Shown: positions 36,355 through 44,810 of the stretch, piece after piece
Layout of the letters: each line of letters begins with the position of its first letter
Position numbering within the stretch: the stretch's first letter is position 1
NCBI RefSeq assembly: GCF_022878925.1
Contig: NZ_CP084629.1
Location: forward strand, 434,001 to 498,000
Direction of reading: 5' to 3'
Source of the DNA: Caballeronia sp. TF1N1
GTDB lineage: Bacteria; Pseudomonadota; Gammaproteobacteria; Burkholderiales; Burkholderiaceae
Length of the DNA stretch: 64,000 nt
Position numbers and translations under genes: made by a program
The notes under the pieces: generated by a model
What the model saw: the letters and a program-made list of their open reading frames with translations, nothing else
Told to the model about the DNA's origin: nothing
Database searches by the model: none

Positions 36355-37161
36355 ATGAACAACCTGCATCGCGAGCTCGCGCCCATTTCGAGCGCGGCAT
36401 GGTCGCAAATCGAAGCGGAAGTGGCGCGCACCTTCAAGCGCTCGCTTGCCGGCCGGCGCGTGGTGGATGTGAAAGGTCCCGGCGGTGTCGATCTTTCGGG
36501 CGTGGGAACGGGACATCAGACGGCGATTGCATCGCCTGCCAAGGGCGTAAGCGCGAAGCGTTACGACGTGAAGACGCTCATCGAACTGACGGTGCCTTTC
36601 ACGTTGCAGCGCGAATCGATCGACAGCGTCGAGCGCGGTTCGAACGACGGCGACTGGCAGCCCGCGAAGACGGCGGCGAGCGAACTGGCTATCGCCGAAG
36701 ACACCGCCATTTTCGATGGTTTCGGCGCGGCGGACATCACGGGCATCCGCGAAGGATCGTCCAACGACGCGACGACACTGCCTGCCGACGTAAGCGACTA
36801 TCCGCGTGCCATTAGCGAGTCGCTCGAAAAATTGCGGCTTGCGGGCGTGGACGGTCCGTACACGGTGTTGCTCGGCGCGGATGCCTACACGGCGCTCGCC
36901 GAAGCTAGCGATCAAGGCTATCCGGTGATCCAGCATATCAAGCGCATAGTGGATGGCGATCTCATCTGGGCGCCTGCCATCAAAGGCGGCTGCGTGCTTT
37001 CCACGCGCGGTGGCGACTACGAACTGCATCTCGGGCAGGACCTCTCCATAGGCTATACGAGCCATACGGACACGACCGTGCAACTCTATCTGCGCGAAAC
37101 GCTGACCTTCCTGATGCTGACGAGCGAGGCGTCGGTGGCGGTGGTCGCTGCATCGGCTTAA
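36355..37161 (+). CDS. Family 1 encapsulin shell protein
   Basis: A 268-residue HK97-fold shell protein (linocin M18/CFP29 family). Start 'MNNLHRELAPISSAAWSQIEAEVARTFKRSLAGRRVVDV' and 'GPYTVLLGADAYTALAEA' and the C-terminal 'LYLRETLTFLMLTSEA' are family signatures. Length is right for a T=1 shell of 60 subunits. It follows its DyP cargo directly, so both are made from one transcript. Confidence 0.96.
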   Translation: MNNLHRELAPISSAAWSQIEAEVARTFKRSLAGRRVVDVKGPGGVDLSGVGTGHQTAIASPAKGVSAKRYDVKTLIELTVPFTLQRESIDSVERGSNDGDWQPAKTAASELAIAEDTAIFDGFGAADITGIREGSSNDATTLPADVSDYPRAISESLEKLRLAGVDGPYTVLLGADAYTALAEASDQGYPVIQHIKRIVDGDLIWAPAIKGGCVLSTRGGDYELHLGQDLSIGYTSHTDTTVQLYLRETLTFLMLTSEASVAVVAASA

Positions 37162-37251
37162 AGCGCGGGCCACGCCTTACCTCTCAGGTAATCGACGCAC
37201 GGCACGGCGCACGCGAAGATGTCTTCACCTCATCAAACAGGAGACATTCGA

Positions 37252-37572
37252 ATGACCGCATACGCCGTGGGCCAACTGCACGAAGTCGAGATGTGCGCGG
37301 ATATCGTTCAATACCTGGAAGCGATCGATGCGACGCTCGCGCCTTTCGACGGTCACTTCATCATTCACGGTGAACGCCCGGAAATGCGCGAGGGAGAGTG
37401 GAAGGGCGATCTCATCGTGATCGCCTTTCCCGATCTCGCGCAAGTGCGCGCCTGGTACGAATCCGACGCTTATCAACGCATCCTGCCGCTACGCACGAAG
37501 CACGCGAGCAGCGCGGTGTTCTTCATCGATGGCGTGGATAGGGATCACAAAGCGACCGACATCCTGACTTAA
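37252..37572 (+). CDS. DUF1330-like small protein
   Basis: A 106-residue dimeric alpha-beta-barrel (ferredoxin-like) protein: 'AYAVGQLHEVEMCADIVQYLEAIDATLAPFDGHFIIHG' and 'DLIVIAFPDLAQVRAWYESDAYQRILPLR' are the DUF1330 pattern. The start at 37252 has an AGGAGA site. It lies 90 bases behind encapsulin on the same strand and overlaps the convergent GntR gene by 4 bases. Function unknown; proteins of this fold include small monooxygenases. Confidence 0.85.
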   Translation: MTAYAVGQLHEVEMCADIVQYLEAIDATLAPFDGHFIIHGERPEMREGEWKGDLIVIAFPDLAQVRAWYESDAYQRILPLRTKHASSAVFFIDGVDRDHKATDILT

Positions 37573-38312
37573 CCCGACAGCGGCCGCTCGGGTTCCAGGG
37601 CTGCGCCGCCCAGAATGGACGTTGCATCGGCGCGCGCGTGGTTGAGTTGCACGAGGCTCGCCTGACGCGCGGCGAGCGCATCGCGATGCGCTATTGCCGT
37701 GAGAATGGCTTTGTGCCGCGGCAGCGACAGCGCATGCGTGTTCGGATGCCGGCTCGTCAGCTTGATCGATTCCGACAGCGCGAGCGACAGCATATTGCCG
37801 ATATACGCGAGCATGTCGTTGTGCGTCGCGGACATGATCGCGCGATGAAAATACAGATCCGGTTCGAGCAGCTCTTCGGCGGTCTGCGCGGCTTCCATGC
37901 TCTTATATGCCGCGCCGATACGCTCGATATCCTCGTTCGTTGCGGAGATGGCGGCGAGCGCGGCAGCGGCAGGCTCGATGATCTGCCGCACCGTCATCAG
38001 CGAACGAAAGAACTCGCCCTCACGGAGATTGCCGACGGTCCAGACGAGCACATCGGGATCGAGCATGTGCCATTCGTCGCGCGCACGCACCACGCTGCCC
38101 ACGCGCGGCTTGGAGACGACGAGTCCCTTCGCCACCAGCACGCGCGTGGCCTCACGCAGCACGGGACGGCTCACGCCATAGGTTTCGCAGAGCGCGGGCT
38201 CGGCAGGCAGACGTTGTCCCGGCGCGAACACGCCGCTCACGATCTGCATGCCGAGTTCCTGCACGATCCGTCCGTGCATGCTCTTGCGTTTCGCCGGGTT
38301 CCGGTAGTCCAT
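37569..38312 (-). CDS. GntR/FadR-family transcriptional regulator (FCD domain)
   Basis: A 247-residue regulator with an N-terminal winged helix (about 12-75; 'LGMQIVSGVFAPGQRLPAEPALCETYGVSRPVLREATRVL') and an all-helical FCD ligand domain (about 95-225) with the metal/ligand residues Asp, His, His visible in 'DLYFHRAIMSATHND' and 'LPRHKAIL'. FCD regulators sense sugar acids and other carboxylates. It is the last gene of the minus-strand sugar-importer run and probably controls it and the divergent dehydratase. Confidence 0.92.
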   Translation of the reverse strand: MDYRNPAKRKSMHGRIVQELGMQIVSGVFAPGQRLPAEPALCETYGVSRPVLREATRVLVAKGLVVSKPRVGSVVRARDEWHMLDPDVLVWTVGNLREGEFFRSLMTVRQIIEPAAAALAAISATNEDIERIGAAYKSMEAAQTAEELLEPDLYFHRAIMSATHNDMLAYIGNMLSLALSESIKLTSRHPNTHALSLPRHKAILTAIAHRDALAARQASLVQLNHARADATSILGGAALEPERPLSG

Positions 38313-38363
38313 ATCGATCCGGCCGATGTCCTGAAGTCGCGCGCGTTGCGCCCGTTGCGTCCG

Positions 38364-39152
38364 CTACGCGGTGGTCGCACGCATCGCGCGATATTCCCGC
38401 CGCACGATTTCCATCAGCTCCGCCACCGACGTATTCGCGCTGCGCTGCTCATACGTCACGCGCCCGCGTTGCATCAGGATGATGCGATCGGCGATATCGA
38501 GCGTCTGCGCGTAGTTGTGCATGATCATGATGATCGACAGGCCGCCTTTTTCCTTCAGACGCAAGACGAGATCGATGATGAGCGCAGCCTCGCGTGCGCC
38601 CATGGCGGCGAGCGGTTCGTCGAGCAACAGAATCTTCGCGTTGGAATTGACGGCGCGCGCCACCGCGATAGCTTGACGTTGGCCGCCCGAAAGACGCTCC
38701 ACAGGCAGATCGACGGAAGGCACATGCACGCCGATATCGTCGAGACATTGCGCGGCGCGCTCGCGCATCTGCTTGTGATCGAGCAGACGAAACGGGCCCG
38801 GCTTCACGATCTCGCGATTCAGGAACATGTTGTGATAGATGCTCAGCGAATTCGCGAGCGCGAGATCCTGATACACACATTCGATACCGAGCGAACGCGC
38901 ATGATCGACCGAGCGCAGCAAGGTTTCTTCACCGTGTATCTCGAGCTTGCCATCGGTCTGCTGATGGTAGCCCGTGAGTATCTTGACGAGCGTGGACTTG
39001 CCCGCGCCGTTGTCGCCGAGCACGCCAAGAATTTCGCCCGAGCCGAGTGAGAACGACACGCCATCGAGCGCCGTCACCGCGCCGAAGCGCTTGACGAGGT
39101 TGTCGCCACGCAGCGCATAGCTCGCCGGGGCGGTTTGCAAAACATCGCTCAT
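38364..39152 (-). CDS. Sugar ABC importer, ATP-binding protein (FrcA-like)
   Basis: A 262-residue single-domain ABC ATPase: Walker A GDNGAGKST (about residue 40), signature LSGGQRQ, Walker B ILLLDEPLAAMG, and His of 'IMIMHN'. Sugar importers of the CUT2 class usually have a double ATPase of about 500 residues; the FrcA subgroup has this single form. ATG at 39152 overlaps the permease stop (ATGA). The frame is open upstream but that part reads as the permease shadow. Confidence 0.92.
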   Translation of the reverse strand: MSDVLQTAPASYALRGDNLVKRFGAVTALDGVSFSLGSGEILGVLGDNGAGKSTLVKILTGYHQQTDGKLEIHGEETLLRSVDHARSLGIECVYQDLALANSLSIYHNMFLNREIVKPGPFRLLDHKQMRERAAQCLDDIGVHVPSVDLPVERLSGGQRQAIAVARAVNSNAKILLLDEPLAAMGAREAALIIDLVLRLKEKGGLSIIMIMHNYAQTLDIADRIILMQRGRVTYEQRSANTSVAELMEIVRREYRAMRATTA

Positions 39153-40165
39153 ACCCGGCCTCCCTTGCGGCGAACGCGGCCGATATGGATGTTGAAGATC
39201 ATCGCGGCGAGAATGGCGGCGCCCAGAATGATGTTGAACGTGAATGCGTTGATGCCGATGAGCGTAAAGCCATCGTTCAGAATCCCCAGCACGGCCGCGC
39301 CGATGAGCCCGCCCACGATGGTGCCCGAGCCGCCGGTCAATGGCGTGCCGCCGATCACGGCCGCCGCGACGGCCAGAAACATGATCTGATTGCCGCCTGC
39401 TTGCGGGTCGATGGACGTAATGCGGTAGCCCTCGAGAATGCCCGTGAAGCCCGCGAGCACTGCGGCGAGAACGAAGTTTCCGAGCCGCAGGCGGTTCACC
39501 TGAATTCCGGCCTCGCTCGCGCCAATGGCGTTCGCGCCGGCCGCCTGCGTATGCAGTCCCCATCGCGTATGACGTAACAGCACGTGCATGACGAAGCCTA
39601 TCGCCACCGTCCAGATGATCTCGCTATAGCCCCATCCGCCCATCACGGCAGCGAAGCCCGGTTCGCCCGGCGTGGCCACCGGCGTGCCGCGTGAAAGCGT
39701 CAACGTGATGCCGTTGATGAGAAACAGCGTGCCGAGCGTGGTGACGAATGAAGGCAGGCGCAGCCATACCGTCACCGCGCCATTCACGAAGCCGATGATC
39801 GCCGCCGCGACGAGTCCCGCGATCACCGCGAGCCACATGGGCGCCCCCGCGTCGTTGGCGAACACCATCATGAAAGGCGCGAAGGCGAACACCATGCCCG
39901 CCGACAGATCGATGTCGCCGCCGATCATCAGCATCACTTCGCCGAACGCGATGATCGCCACCGGCGCGATGAACTGCGAGAGGTTGACGAGACTCGCGTT
40001 GCTCAACAGGAAGTCGTGATTGATGACCTGAAAGTACGCGCACAACAGCACGGCCACGAGCAGGATGCGCAACTCCGCCGCCCAGTTCGACAACAAGGCC
40101 CCGCGCGGCCGTGGAACGCGCGCGGGAGCTTGTGTCTTCTGCGGTTCGTTGACCGCGTTCATCAT
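39149..40165 (-). CDS. Sugar ABC importer, permease
   Basis: A 338-residue CUT2-type (RbsC/FrcC-like) permease with eight to ten membrane helices. Typical stretches are 'FGEVMLMIGGDIDLSAGMVFAF' and 'VAAAVIGGTPLTGGSGTIVGGLIGAAVLGIL'. It overlaps the upstream binding-protein gene and the downstream ATPase gene by ATGA at both ends. Confidence 0.93.
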   Translation of the reverse strand: MMNAVNEPQKTQAPARVPRPRGALLSNWAAELRILLVAVLLCAYFQVINHDFLLSNASLVNLSQFIAPVAIIAFGEVMLMIGGDIDLSAGMVFAFAPFMMVFANDAGAPMWLAVIAGLVAAAIIGFVNGAVTVWLRLPSFVTTLGTLFLINGITLTLSRGTPVATPGEPGFAAVMGGWGYSEIIWTVAIGFVMHVLLRHTRWGLHTQAAGANAIGASEAGIQVNRLRLGNFVLAAVLAGFTGILEGYRITSIDPQAGGNQIMFLAVAAAVIGGTPLTGGSGTIVGGLIGAAVLGILNDGFTLIGINAFTFNIILGAAILAAMIFNIHIGRVRRKGGRV

Positions 40166-41268
40166 GATTTGATCGCGCCGTTCATCGGCACGATCTGCGG
40201 CTTGGTCGACTTGCCTTCATAGCGCGTCGACGTGTTGAGATACGGCTCGACCGTGCCCTTGGTGACAAACTTCAGGCCCGTGTTGATGTTGGCCGGCCCG
40301 ACGAGTCCACCGGAAGCCAGGAACGTGAACGCTTCCACGACCGTATAAAAGCCCTGCACATAAGGCTGCTGGTCGATGGTGAAATCGAGGAAGCCTTCGT
40401 GAATCAACTGGACGGTCTGGGGCAACAGATCGAAGCCCCCGCCGTGCACGCCCTTGGACGGCAGGTTGGACTCCTTCATCACTTGCGCCACGCCTTGCGT
40501 GCTGCCTGCATCGACCGCGAACATGCCTTTCAGATCCTGATGGCCGAGATAGAACGCCTTGATCTTCGAAAGCTCTTCGTTGACCGTGGCGCCCGTGGCG
40601 ACCGTCTGAACGTCGATTTTCTTGCCGGACTTCTTGATCGCGTCGCTCGCGCCATCGAGGCGCGGCTGGATGTTCAACTGTCCCGGCGTCGCGATGAAAA
40701 GCGCCACCAGGCCGCTGTCGACGAGACTCGCAATACGCTCGCCCATCTGATAGCCAGAGAGATACAAGTCCTGCCCGATGTACGCGAGGCGCGGGCTCGT
40801 CTTGCCGCGCGGCGCATCGGCGTTATAGGCGAACACGGCGATGCCCGCATCGAGCGCGGCCTGGATGGGCTTGTCGAAGGCGGTCGGATCGACGATAGGA
40901 ACGGCGATGGCATCCGCCTTGGCCGCGATGGCGGAATTCACCGCACGCACCATTTCGCCCGCATCCGAAGTGGCGGAGCCCGTCCACTGATAATCCATGC
41001 CGAGCAGCGAACAGGCGTCCTGAATGCCGTATTGCGTTGGCACGAAGAAAGGATTCGTGGTCACGTGATTGACGAACACGATCTTCCATTTCTTGTGCTG
41101 CGGAAATGCGGTTTCCGCGGCCTGCGCCGACGAGATCAATCCGCCCGCGCCGCCGGCCGCGCCGAGAAGCGACAGCGCTGCTCCCAGACCCGCACCCTGC
41201 ATGAGGCCGCGACGGCCGTTGTTGATCGTGCTCTTGTTGTCTTCCGCGTCTTTTGAATCATGCGCCAT
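40162..41268 (-). CDS. Sugar ABC importer, periplasmic binding protein
   Basis: A 368-residue binding protein of the RbsB/peripla_BP_4 family. The N-terminus carries a twin-arginine motif (NNGRRGLMQG, about residues 17-26) and a hydrophobic stretch ending AQAAE, so export through Tat is likely. The mature protein shows 'FVNHVTTNPFFVPTQYGIQDACSLLG' and 'ADAIAVPIVDPTAF'. It is the first gene of the importer operon. The substrate cannot be read from sequence; the divergent sugar-acid dehydratase suggests a pentose or related sugar or sugar acid. Confidence 0.9.
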   Translation of the reverse strand: MAHDSKDAEDNKSTINNGRRGLMQGAGLGAALSLLGAAGGAGGLISSAQAAETAFPQHKKWKIVFVNHVTTNPFFVPTQYGIQDACSLLGMDYQWTGSATSDAGEMVRAVNSAIAAKADAIAVPIVDPTAFDKPIQAALDAGIAVFAYNADAPRGKTSPRLAYIGQDLYLSGYQMGERIASLVDSGLVALFIATPGQLNIQPRLDGASDAIKKSGKKIDVQTVATGATVNEELSKIKAFYLGHQDLKGMFAVDAGSTQGVAQVMKESNLPSKGVHGGGFDLLPQTVQLIHEGFLDFTIDQQPYVQGFYTVVEAFTFLASGGLVGPANINTGLKFVTKGTVEPYLNTSTRYEGKSTKPQIVPMNGAIKS

Positions 41269-41589
41269 GTCTTCCTCCTAGCCCTTTCTCGTTGGTCGAT
41301 GGGTCGACTGATCGTCGATCATGTTCAGATAGTGAGTGGTGCGGGTTTGCGTCAAATGATGGGATGCTGGTGCAGCTCCGACGTTGTTCTATTTCTTCGA
41401 TTCATCGCGCTCTCAGGTTCGGCGTGGTGAAGCTCGAAGCACTCGGTTTGCTTCGCTGCAGCATCGCCTCTCGCCGAATTAGCCAAACTATATGCAGCGT
41501 TCACGCACGTTTCGATTAGCGTTTTCCCGGTAAGATGAAGCGCAATAGTCATGCTATTTCCAGCATCTCTCAAAGAGTGGGTAAAAGAC
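41269..41589. other. Divergent control region of sugar importer and dehydratase
   Basis: About 320 bases between two outward-facing transcription units. It contains an 11-bp palindrome GATCGTCGATC (41310-41320) and further GTCGA repeats close to the importer start, which could be an operator for the GntR regulator. No gene is supported here. Confidence 0.45.
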
Positions 41590-43332
41590 ATGGATGAGCC
41601 AAAACGTAAGCTTCGATCGGCCGCCTGGTTCGGCACCGCAGACAAGAACGGCTTCATGTATCGAAGCTGGATGAAGAACCAGGGCATTCCCGATCACGAG
41701 TTCGAAGGCAAGCCGATCATCGGCATATGTAATACGTGGTCCGAACTAACTCCGTGCAATGCGCACTTCCGCAAGCTCGCCGAGCACGTGAAGCGCGGCG
41801 TATTCGAGGCGGGCGGTTTTCCCGTCGAGTTTCCGGTGTTTTCGAATGGCGAATCGAACCTGCGTCCCACGGCCATGTTCACACGCAATCTCGCGAGCAT
41901 GGATGTCGAGGAAGCCATTCGCGGCAATCCGGTCGATGCGGTCGTGCTGCTCGTCGGTTGCGACAAGACCACGCCCGCACTTATGATGGGCGCGGCGAGT
42001 TGCGACGTGCCGGCCATCGTCGTGTCGGGCGGGCCGATGTTGAACGGCAAGCATCACGGGCGCGACATCGGCTCGGGCACGGTCGTGTGGCAACTGAGCG
42101 AGCAAGTGAAGGCGGGCAAGATATCGATTCACGAATTCATGTCGGCGGAAGCGGGCATGTCGCGTTCGGCGGGCACCTGCAACACCATGGGCACCGCATC
42201 GACCATGGCGTGCATGGCCGAAGCGCTCGGCGTGACCTTGCCGCACAACGCCGCGATTCCTGCCGTCGATGCACGCCGCTATGTGCTCGCGCATTTGTCC
42301 GGCATGCGTATCGTCACCATGGCGCTCGAAGACTTGCGACTGTCGAAGCTCCTCACGCGTGAAGCATTCGAGAACGCCATCCGCGCGAACGCGGCCATCG
42401 GCGGTTCGACCAATGCGGCCATTCACTTGAAGGCGATTGCCGGGCGCATTGGCGTCGATCTACAACTCGACGACTGGACGCGCGTCGGACGCGGCACGCC
42501 CACGCTCGTCGACCTTCAGCCATCGGGCCGCTTTCTGATGGAGGAGTTTTATTACGCGGGCGGCTTGCCTGCGGTGCTGCGGCGCCTTGGCGAAGCGAAT
42601 TTGCTGCCGCATCCAAACGCGCTCACCGCGAATGGCCACACGATCTGGGAGAACTGCAAGGAAGCGCCGCTCTATAACGACGAAGTCATCCGGCCGCTCG
42701 ACAAACCGCTCGTGGTAGACGGCGGCCTGTGCGTGCTGCGCGGCAATCTCGCGCCGAATGGCGCGGTGCTGAAGCCGTCGGCGGCGACGGCGTCGTTACT
42801 CAAGCATCGCGGACGCGCGGTCGTGTTCGAAAACTTCGACGACTACAAGCAGAGAATTGCCGATCCCGAACTCGAGGTCACGAAAGACTCCGTGCTCGTG
42901 ATGAAGAACTGTGGACCGAAGGGTTATCCGGGCATGGCTGAAGTCGGCAACATGGGTTTGCCGCCCAAGATTCTCGCGCAAGGCGTGACCGACATGGTGC
43001 GCGTATCCGATGCTCGCATGAGCGGCACCGCTTATGGCACCGTCGTGCTGCACGTTGCACCGGAAGCGCGCGCGGGCGGTCCGCTGGCTATCGTGCGCAA
43101 CGGCGACTGGATCGAGCTCGATGCCATGCAGGGCGTGCTGCGTATCGATATCGACGAAGCGGAAATCAACACTCGGCTCGAAGCATGGAAGGCGGCGAAG
43201 ACCGAGACGCCCGCGGACCAGAGCGGTTATCGCAAGCTCTATGTCGATCATGTGCTGCAAGCCGACGAAGGCTGTGACTTCGACTTTCTCGTGGGCTGCC
43301 GGGGCGCGGAGGTGCCGCGTCATTCGCACTAG
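41590..43332 (+). CDS. IlvD/Edd-family sugar-acid dehydratase
   Basis: A 580-residue Fe-S dehydratase. Three Cys of the cluster environment are visible in 'CNTWSELTPCN' (about 48-58), 'GCDKTTP' (about 120) and 'AGTCNTMGTAS' (about 192). The segments 'GGSTNAAIHLKAIAGR', 'MKNCGPKGYPGMAEVGNMGLPPK' and 'SDARMSGTAYGTVVLH' place it with the L-arabinonate/D-xylonate dehydratases rather than with biosynthetic IlvD. These enzymes remove water from pentonates to give 2-keto-3-deoxy acids. An alternative ATG at 41551 adds 13 residues. It diverges from a sugar ABC importer whose operon carries a GntR regulator. Confidence 0.9.
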   Translation: MDEPKRKLRSAAWFGTADKNGFMYRSWMKNQGIPDHEFEGKPIIGICNTWSELTPCNAHFRKLAEHVKRGVFEAGGFPVEFPVFSNGESNLRPTAMFTRNLASMDVEEAIRGNPVDAVVLLVGCDKTTPALMMGAASCDVPAIVVSGGPMLNGKHHGRDIGSGTVVWQLSEQVKAGKISIHEFMSAEAGMSRSAGTCNTMGTASTMACMAEALGVTLPHNAAIPAVDARRYVLAHLSGMRIVTMALEDLRLSKLLTREAFENAIRANAAIGGSTNAAIHLKAIAGRIGVDLQLDDWTRVGRGTPTLVDLQPSGRFLMEEFYYAGGLPAVLRRLGEANLLPHPNALTANGHTIWENCKEAPLYNDEVIRPLDKPLVVDGGLCVLRGNLAPNGAVLKPSAATASLLKHRGRAVVFENFDDYKQRIADPELEVTKDSVLVMKNCGPKGYPGMAEVGNMGLPPKILAQGVTDMVRVSDARMSGTAYGTVVLHVAPEARAGGPLAIVRNGDWIELDAMQGVLRIDIDEAEINTRLEAWKAAKTETPADQSGYRKLYVDHVLQADEGCDFDFLVGCRGAEVPRHSH

Positions 43333-43365
43333 ACACGAAGCGCACCGAACTATTTTGATTTCTCG

Positions 43366-43395
43366 TTGACAACGCGAATTTCGGCGCACTAGTAT
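43366..43395 (+). promoter_or_regulatory. Promoter of the amide/urea operon
   Basis: TTGACA (43366-43371) and TAGTAT (43390-43395) with an 18-base spacer, a near-consensus housekeeping promoter. Transcription would begin near 43402, leaving a leader of about 110 bases before the first gene. Confidence 0.7.
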
Positions 43396-43410
43396 CGACT
43401 CCATTCCTTA

Positions 43411-43453
43411 CGGCCCGACAACGATGTCCGCCGGAGGACCCGGCGTAGAAGCC
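43411..43453 (+). promoter_or_regulatory. Leader hairpins, candidate ANTAR-type antitermination site
   Basis: A hairpin at 43411-43433 has the inner stem GAC/GTC (43417-43428) around the six-base loop AACGAT, which has A at position 1 and G at position 4 as in ANTAR target hairpins. A second, weak one, GGC-GTAGAA-GCC (43442-43453), has G at position 4 but not A at position 1, and it overlaps the 5' arm of the terminator. A stronger competing stem, CGCCGG/CCGGCG, can form between them. An AmiR-like ANTAR protein is encoded at the end of the same operon. Candidate only. Confidence 0.4.
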
Positions 43454-43491
43454 CCCTGACGAACCGTGCGTTCGTCAGGGGGCTTTTTTTT
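43450..43491 (+). terminator. Strong intrinsic terminator in the operon leader
   Basis: A perfect 14-bp stem (AGCCCCCTGACGAA and TTCGTCAGGGGGCT, 7-base loop) directly followed by a run of eight T (43484-43491). It lies between the promoter and the first gene of the operon, only 23 bases before its start, so it must be bypassed for the operon to be expressed. This is the layout of an attenuator. Confidence 0.92.
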
Positions 43492-43514
43492 GTCTGTTTT
43501 CCTGGAGAACCTCA

Positions 43515-44747
43515 ATGTTGCCAAAGCCGTCTGGCTGGATGCGTCTGGCCCTGCTTGCAGGACTTGGTCTCTCGTCGCTTGCTGCCAGCGCGGCGGACCC
43601 CGTGAAAATCGGCTTGCTCGAAGATGCTTCGGGCAACTTCGCGCTTGCGACCATCCCGAAGATCCACGCGACGCAACTGGCCGTCGATGAAATCAACGCA
43701 AAGGGCGGCATTCTCGGGCGCCCCATCACGTTGATCGCGTATGACACGCAGTCCGACAATACGAAGTTCCAGGAGCTTGCACGGCGGCTCGTTCAGACCG
43801 ACAAACCCGACGTGATTTTCGGCGCATTCTCCAGCGCGTCGCGCGAGGCCATTCGTCCGATCATGGACCGCGCCAAGCAACTCTATTTCTACGATAACCA
43901 GTACGAAGGCGGCGTCTGCGACAGCACCACATTCGTCACGGGCGCCGTGCCCGAACAGCAGTTCTCGACCTTGCTGCCGTGGATGATGCAGAAGTTCGGC
44001 AAGAAGGTGTACACCATCGCGGCCGACTATAACTTCGGCCAGATCTCGGCGGAATGGGTGCGCAATATCGTCAAGGAAAATGGCGGCACGATGGTCGGCG
44101 AGGAATTCATTCCGCTTTCTGTTTCGCAGTTCGGCCAGACCATTCAGAACATTCAGAAGGCCAAGCCCGACTTCGTCGTGACCTTGCTGGTGGGCGCCAA
44201 TCAGGCTTCTTATTACGAGCAGCAAGCGTCCGCGCATCTGAACTTGCCGATGGCGAGTTCGGTCAACGTGGGCCAGGCCTACGAGCACAAGCGCTTCAAA
44301 CCGCCTGCGCTCAAGGACATGTACGTGACGGCGAATTATGTCGAGGAAGTCGATACCCCCGCGAGCAACGACTTCAAGAAGCGCTTCCACGCCAAGTTCC
44401 CGAACGAGCCGTATATCAACCAGGAAGCGGCCAACGCTTACGACGCCATCTATCTGTACAAGGCGGCGGCTGAAAAGGCCAAGACCACTGATCAGGCGGC
44501 GGTGCAAAAGGCGCTGGAAAGCGGCATCTGCACGGAAGGCGCGCAGGGCAAGGTGTGTATCGATCCGAAGAGCCATCACGTGAGCCACACGATCTACCTC
44601 GTGCATGTGAAGGACGATCACTCGGTCGACATTCCGAAAGTATGGGACGACGTGCAGCCTTACTGGCTCGGCAAGGTCGGCTGCGATCTGCCGAACAAGC
44701 CGGATCATCGTCAGTACACGCCGACGAATCTGCCGAAGAAGTCGTAA
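43515..44747 (+). CDS. Amide/urea ABC importer, binding protein (UrtA/FmdD-like)
   Basis: A 410-residue periplasmic binding protein of the branched-chain amino-acid/amide family. A signal peptide ends near residue 26 (ASAAD). The mature part has 'VKIGLLEDASGNFALATIPKIHATQLAVDEINAKGGILGRPI', and the segments 'YFYDNQYEGGVCDSTTFVTGA' and 'YNFGQISAEWVRNIVKENGG' are typical of the urea/short-chain amide subgroup. It is the first gene behind an attenuator-like leader. With the following four genes it forms a complete importer. A downstream acetamidase suggests amides as substrates. Confidence 0.92.
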   Translation: MLPKPSGWMRLALLAGLGLSSLAASAADPVKIGLLEDASGNFALATIPKIHATQLAVDEINAKGGILGRPITLIAYDTQSDNTKFQELARRLVQTDKPDVIFGAFSSASREAIRPIMDRAKQLYFYDNQYEGGVCDSTTFVTGAVPEQQFSTLLPWMMQKFGKKVYTIAADYNFGQISAEWVRNIVKENGGTMVGEEFIPLSVSQFGQTIQNIQKAKPDFVVTLLVGANQASYYEQQASAHLNLPMASSVNVGQAYEHKRFKPPALKDMYVTANYVEEVDTPASNDFKKRFHAKFPNEPYINQEAANAYDAIYLYKAAAEKAKTTDQAAVQKALESGICTEGAQGKVCIDPKSHHVSHTIYLVHVKDDHSVDIPKVWDDVQPYWLGKVGCDLPNKPDHRQYTPTNLPKKS

Positions 44748-44810
44748 GTTGAGGAAACGGCGCGCCGCTCGTCACGAGCGAAACGCGCCGGCAACCTGGG
44801 TGACGCATTC

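Noticed and set aside
43411..43440. Guanidine-II (mini-ykkC) riboswitch suggested by an ACGA loop
   Set aside because: Only one hairpin has the ACGR loop; the second has AGGAC, and the downstream genes fit an amide system with its own ANTAR protein.
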